A program made the translations under genes and the position numbers. Source: Bacteroidota bacterium (GTDB lineage: Bacteria; Bacteroidota; Bacteroidia; Flavobacteriales; Flavobacteriaceae). From it: DNA of 8,563 nucleotides. Shown piece after piece: positions 5,079-8,563 of the stretch. The notes beneath the pieces are model-generated. The model was not told the origin of the DNA, made no database searches, and saw only the letters and a list, made by a program, of their open reading frames with translations. Within the stretch, counting starts at the first letter, position 1. Every line of letters begins with the position of its first letter. The stretch lies in contig SMXJ01000165.1 in assembly GCA_004356305.1 (NCBI GenBank), positions 1 to 8,563 on the forward strand. The letters are read 5' to 3'.

Positions 5079-7946
5079 ATGTATTCAAGAAAATTCACAA
5101 ATATTTTAGTAATCACCTTAGCCATAGTAACCTTTGGTTTTATTGGGTGTAACAATGAAAAGACAAATTCTGAAGAAAGCGCGAGGCTATCCATAGAATT
5201 CGAAAAATATGAACTGGCAAATGGTCTGGATGTAGTGTTGCATCAGGACAAAAGTGATCCTATTGTATCCTTGGCTATACAATATGGTGTAGGTTCTAAT
5301 CGTGAAAAACCCGGACGCACCGGGTTTGCTCATTTGTTTGAGCATATGTTATTTCAGGAGTCTGAGAATGTGGGCCAGGATCAATTCTTTAAGAAGATAC
5401 AGGACGCCGGGGGAACTCTCAATGGGGGAACATGGAAGGATGGGACTATCTATTATGAGATCGTACCAAATAATGCATTGGAAACCATTATGTGGATGGA
5501 AAGTGACCGCATGGGATATATGATCAATACGGTGACCGAATCTTCTTTTTATAACCAACAGGAAGTGGTGCAAAATGAAAAGCGTCAACGCGTAGATAAT
5601 AATCCCTATGGGCACACCAATTGGGTGCTGGATAAAAACTTATATCCGGAAGGACATCCATACAACTGGCAGGTAATAGGTGAATTGGCCGATCTGCAAC
5701 AAGCAACTGTAGAAGATGTTAAAGAGTTTTACGATAAATTCTATGGGCCTAACAATGCAACCTTGGTATTGGCAGGTGATTTCGAAACTGAAGAAGCAAA
5801 GGCATTGATCGAAAAATATTTTGGAGAAATAAAAAGGCGTCAGGAAGTGGTGAAATTAGAGCCACAACGCGTGACTATTTCAGAAACAAAACGGCTGTAT
5901 CACGAAGACAACTTTGCCACCACAGCTCAATTGAATATGGTTTGGCCTACGCTGGAACAATATACAGACGACGCTTATGCGCTCGATTTTCTGGCTGAAA
6001 TTTTAACCAGTGGGAAAAAGGCACCTTTATATAGAGTACTCGAGAAAGAGAAAGAGTTGACTTCACGATTTTTCGGATATAATAACTCTCAGGAAATAGC
6101 AGGCGAGTTTCATATTCAGGTAACAGCCAATGACGGTAAAAGCTTAAATGACGTTGAAAAGGGAATTTTTGAAGCCTTTACTTTATTTGAAAAAGAGGGT
6201 GTGACCGATAGAGATGTGGAACGTGTTAAAGCCGGACTCGAAACCCAGTTTTATAACGGGATAAGTAGCGTACTGGGAAAATCGTTCCAATTGTCGCAGT
6301 ATAATGTTTTTGCCGGAGACCCCGGTTTTATTGAGCAAGATATAGAGAACATAAAGAAAGTGACCAAAGAGGATGTGATGCGAGTGTATGACCAATACAT
6401 CAAGGACATGCCTTATGTAATTACAAGTTTTGTGCCCAAAGGTAAGCTGGAACTAATAGCAGAAAACTCTACCAAAGCGAATGTAATAGAAGAAGAGATC
6501 AAAGAAAATGTTGATAAAACGGTGGAGGATTCAAATGAGGAGATCGCCAAAACACCCTCCAATTTTGACCGATCTGTAGAACCCACACAAGGCCCGGCAC
6601 CGGCATTGAATATTCCGTACAGTTGGAGAACCGAATTATCCAACGGAATGAAAATTTATGGAATTGAACAAAATGAGATCCCCACAGTTAATTTCAGCCT
6701 TATAATTGAAGGGGGGCATTTATTGGACGATATGAATAACAATGGCGTTGCCAATTTAATGACCGATATTATGATGGAAGGAACCGCTAACAAAACTCCT
6801 TTAGAACTGGAAGAAGAAATAGAAATGTTGGGTGCCAATATCAATATGTACACCACTCGCGAGTCGATCGTACTCCAGGTGAATACTTTGGTGCGTAATT
6901 ATCGGGCAACCATGGAATTAGTAGAAGAGATTCTATTGGAACCACGTTGGGACGAAGAAGAGTTTGGCCGGATTAAGACCTCAACTATCAACCAGATCAA
7001 ACGTTCTGCCGCTAATCCAAATGCGGTTGCTAACAAGGTATATAACAAATTGCTCTATGGAAAAGACCATATCTTTAGTTATCCTACTATTGGTACCGTA
7101 TCGTCTGTAGAAGCTATTACGATGGGTGACCTAAAGAGCTTTTACAATAAGAATTTCTCGCCCTCTGTAACGCGTTTTCATATTGTAGGTAAGATAGATC
7201 AAGGAACTGCGATGGATGGCCTGAAAGGATTGGAAAATGCCTGGGCCGCAAAAGAAGTGGTGATTCCTGAGTATCCTATCCCAGATGATCGCGATAAGTC
7301 GTCACTGTATTTTGTCGATATTCCTAACTCGAAACAATCCGTTATTAATATTGGATATATCGCCATGTCCAGAACTGACGAAGATTTCTACCCTGCCGAA
7401 GTGATGAATTATAAGTTGGGCGGCTCGTTCAGTGGTAATGTTAACCTGATTCTGCGGGAAGAAAAAGGATATACTTATGGAGCGAGAACTCGATTTGGAG
7501 GTAGTAAGATTCCCGGCACCTTCAAGGCTTCTTCAAGTGTGCGAACCAATACCACAGGTGAGTCGGTTTCTATATTTCAGGAGGAGATCGCCAAGTACAA
7601 AGAAGGAATAACAAAAGAAGATCTCGACTTTACTAAAAACGCTTTGATCAAATCTAACGCTCGTCGATTTGAGACTCAGTTCTCCCTTCTGCGCATGTTG
7701 CAGGAAATGAGCAATTTTAACCTGGATGCCAATTATATTGAAGAAGAAGAAGCGATAATACGCAATATGACCTTGGAACAACACAAAGCCCTGGCAATTA
7801 AATATTTGGATGAGTCCAAAATGGCTTATCTGATCGTGGGAGATGCTACTACACAGTTCGCACAATTTAAAAACATGGGCTTTGACGAAGTAATGCTTGT
7901 GGATAAAGAAGGAGATGAAGTTAAATTGCAAGAAGTGAAACAGTAA
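5079..7946 (+). CDS. M16-family zinc peptidase, two-module lipoprotein
   Basis: This 955-residue protein carries a lipoprotein signal peptide with lipobox FIGC24, so it should be attached to a membrane of the envelope. The first module (about 40-460) is the active peptidase: the inverted zinc motif HLFEH (H85, E88, H89; nt 5331-5345), followed at the expected distance by QEVVQNEKRQ, where E167 should be the third ligand. An acidic, Lys/Glu-rich linker (about 462-500) joins it to the second module (about 515-930). There the same place reads GVANLMTD, so all three of H, E and H are replaced (N559, T562, D563) and this half is inactive. The second module keeps the family's REEKGYTYG segment (R793, Y798, Y800), which in M16 enzymes helps bind substrate at the closed chamber. 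One active and one inactive half in one chain is the pitrilysin-like plan; many bacterial relatives split the halves into two genes. The substrate is unknown; degradation of peptides in the periplasm or at the outer membrane is inferred. The ATG is chosen because the signal peptide starts directly there. Confidence 0.95.
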   Translation: MYSRKFTNILVITLAIVTFGFIGCNNEKTNSEESARLSIEFEKYELANGLDVVLHQDKSDPIVSLAIQYGVGSNREKPGRTGFAHLFEHMLFQESENVGQDQFFKKIQDAGGTLNGGTWKDGTIYYEIVPNNALETIMWMESDRMGYMINTVTESSFYNQQEVVQNEKRQRVDNNPYGHTNWVLDKNLYPEGHPYNWQVIGELADLQQATVEDVKEFYDKFYGPNNATLVLAGDFETEEAKALIEKYFGEIKRRQEVVKLEPQRVTISETKRLYHEDNFATTAQLNMVWPTLEQYTDDAYALDFLAEILTSGKKAPLYRVLEKEKELTSRFFGYNNSQEIAGEFHIQVTANDGKSLNDVEKGIFEAFTLFEKEGVTDRDVERVKAGLETQFYNGISSVLGKSFQLSQYNVFAGDPGFIEQDIENIKKVTKEDVMRVYDQYIKDMPYVITSFVPKGKLELIAENSTKANVIEEEIKENVDKTVEDSNEEIAKTPSNFDRSVEPTQGPAPALNIPYSWRTELSNGMKIYGIEQNEIPTVNFSLIIEGGHLLDDMNNNGVANLMTDIMMEGTANKTPLELEEEIEMLGANINMYTTRESIVLQVNTLVRNYRATMELVEEILLEPRWDEEEFGRIKTSTINQIKRSAANPNAVANKVYNKLLYGKDHIFSYPTIGTVSSVEAITMGDLKSFYNKNFSPSVTRFHIVGKIDQGTAMDGLKGLENAWAAKEVVIPEYPIPDDRDKSSLYFVDIPNSKQSVINIGYIAMSRTDEDFYPAEVMNYKLGGSFSGNVNLILREEKGYTYGARTRFGGSKIPGTFKASSSVRTNTTGESVSIFQEEIAKYKEGITKEDLDFTKNALIKSNARRFETQFSLLRMLQEMSNFNLDANYIEEEEAIIRNMTLEQHKALAIKYLDESKMAYLIVGDATTQFAQFKNMGFDEVMLVDKEGDEVKLQEVKQ

Positions 7947-7966
7947 TTCTTATTCTTAAATAAATT

Positions 7967-7996
7967 AAAAAAGGAATCCATCGGGTTCCTTTTTTT
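7967..7996. terminator. Bidirectional terminator between convergent M16 and SRAP genes
   Basis: Bases 7967-7979 (AAAAAAGGAATCC) pair with 7983-7995 (GGGTTCCTTTTTT) around the 3-base loop ATC, with one G-U wobble in + strand RNA. The + strand ends in T7 (7990-7996) and the minus strand in T6. The hairpin serves both convergent genes, starting 20 bases after the M16 stop and touching the stop codon of the SRAP gene. Confidence 0.85.
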
Positions 7997-8563
7997 ATTG
8001 ATCCAATTGAAGATCCAGTTCTTCGTACTCAAATGGATCGCTAACGGATTCTATATTACCCAAATACGCCGAACCTCTTAAACGGTTGACAGTGTGTGCG
8101 GTCAATTCTTCCTCCGGATAGGCCTGTATTAACTCTTGGATAGCTTTGATGTCCAATTCATCATCAACGGCTTGCAGCCATTTTTCCTCAAGTTCTGAAG
8201 GGAGAATGACAGGCATCCGGGGTTCTTTAAGTTTGGGATTGTTATGGATCCTGGACATCATTGAATTTCCCCTGGTGGTCACAATTGAAAACGTATTTAT
8301 GATTTCACCGGTTTCCGGATCGACCCATTCACTCCAGAGTCCTGCTAGTGCTATGGGCTTGTGCTCTTTTTGATAGATATAAAAAGGATAGGTTTTTCCG
8401 TTGAAATGATGGTGCTCATAAAACCCGTCGACATAAATTATGCATCTATTGTTTTTTGCGTAATTCCTTAAAGAGGGTTTCTCAAAAATAGTTTCTCCAC
8501 GGGCATTTAGGGTGTTGTTCCAGAACTTCTTGAGTTGGCCTTTATCCTTTATCCAATGTGGAA
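7995..8563 (-). CDS. SRAP-domain protein (HMCES/YedK family), N-terminus missing
   Basis: The frame is open from the right window edge to the stop at 7997-7995, giving 188 visible residues; family members are usually 220-260, so about 40-70 N-terminal residues, with the catalytic Cys2 of the MCGR start, lie outside. The key family residues are present in order: NARGET (Asn codon 8505-8507), CIIYVDGFYEHHH (Glu codon 8415-8417) and RIHNNPKLKEPRMPVIL (His codon 8244-8246). They correspond to the Asn, Glu and His of the SRAP active site. In this family the N-terminal Cys forms a thiazolidine crosslink to abasic sites in single-stranded DNA and shields them during replication. The Glu motif reads GFYEH rather than the common GFYEW. 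The GTG at 8282 is inside the domain and is not the start. The gene is convergent with M16 and shares its terminator. LexA-type control cannot be judged because the promoter is outside. Confidence 0.95.
   Translation of the reverse strand, partial: PHWIKDKGQLKKFWNNTLNARGETIFEKPSLRNYAKNNRCIIYVDGFYEHHHFNGKTYPFYIYQKEHKPIALAGLWSEWVDPETGEIINTFSIVTTRGNSMMSRIHNNPKLKEPRMPVILPSELEEKWLQAVDDELDIKAIQELIQAYPEEELTAHTVNRLRGSAYLGNIESVSDPFEYEELDLQLDQ

Noticed and set aside
7533..7931. A 132-codon open frame on the minus strand
   Set aside because: It is fully antisense to the conserved C-terminal module of the M16 peptidase, with Phe/His-rich composition typical of antisense frames.
8146..8373. A 75-codon + strand frame at the right end
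   Set aside because: It is antisense to the SRAP active-site region on the minus strand, which is continuous and clearly coding.

Overview
The window looks like a chromosomal segment of a marine-type member of the Flavobacteriaceae (phylum Bacteroidota). The evidence is the AT-rich intergenic DNA, A-rich leaders without Shine-Dalgarno sequences, a recognisable TTTG / TAnnTTTG (Bacteroidota) promoter, signal peptides ending in 'A|Q', and protein types that are common in that group. I could not run a search, so the lineage call rests on protein style and promoter form only.

Layout from left to right. (1) The 3' two thirds of a ComM/YifB-type AAA+ ATPase gene on the + strand (2-904), cut by the window edge. 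(2) A short GC-rich gap with a small REP-like hairpin and a minus-strand terminator. (3) Two tandem paralogous genes on the minus strand (3601-2369, then 2311-1100). Both encode exported proteins of about 400 residues with 'GIGT-x-P' tail-fibre-like motifs and a strongly conserved C-terminal domain that I cannot name. They are probably one transcription unit driven by the promoter at 3630-3662. (4) A 445-base divergent intergenic region with several palindromic and repeated elements. (5) A Tat-exported DsrE-like protein gene (4047-4751, +). (6) A 327-base gap with a striking 22-bp perfect inverted repeat flanked by A8 and T8. (7) A 955-residue double-module M16 zinc-peptidase lipoprotein (5079-7946, +). 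(8) A bidirectional terminator, followed by a convergent SRAP (HMCES/YedK-type) gene on the minus strand, cut by the right edge (8563-7995).

The genes do not form an obvious single pathway. ComM (processing of incoming DNA during transformation) and SRAP (abasic-site crosslinking) are cytoplasmic DNA-handling proteins at opposite ends. The four genes between them all encode exported proteins: two predicted surface or periplasmic proteins, one Tat substrate and one lipoprotein peptidase. The least-explained parts are the tandem surface-protein pair with its palindrome-containing promoter, and the Tat/DsrE-like protein with its CxC motif. I see no CRISPR array, tRNA, rRNA, insertion sequence or defence system in the window.
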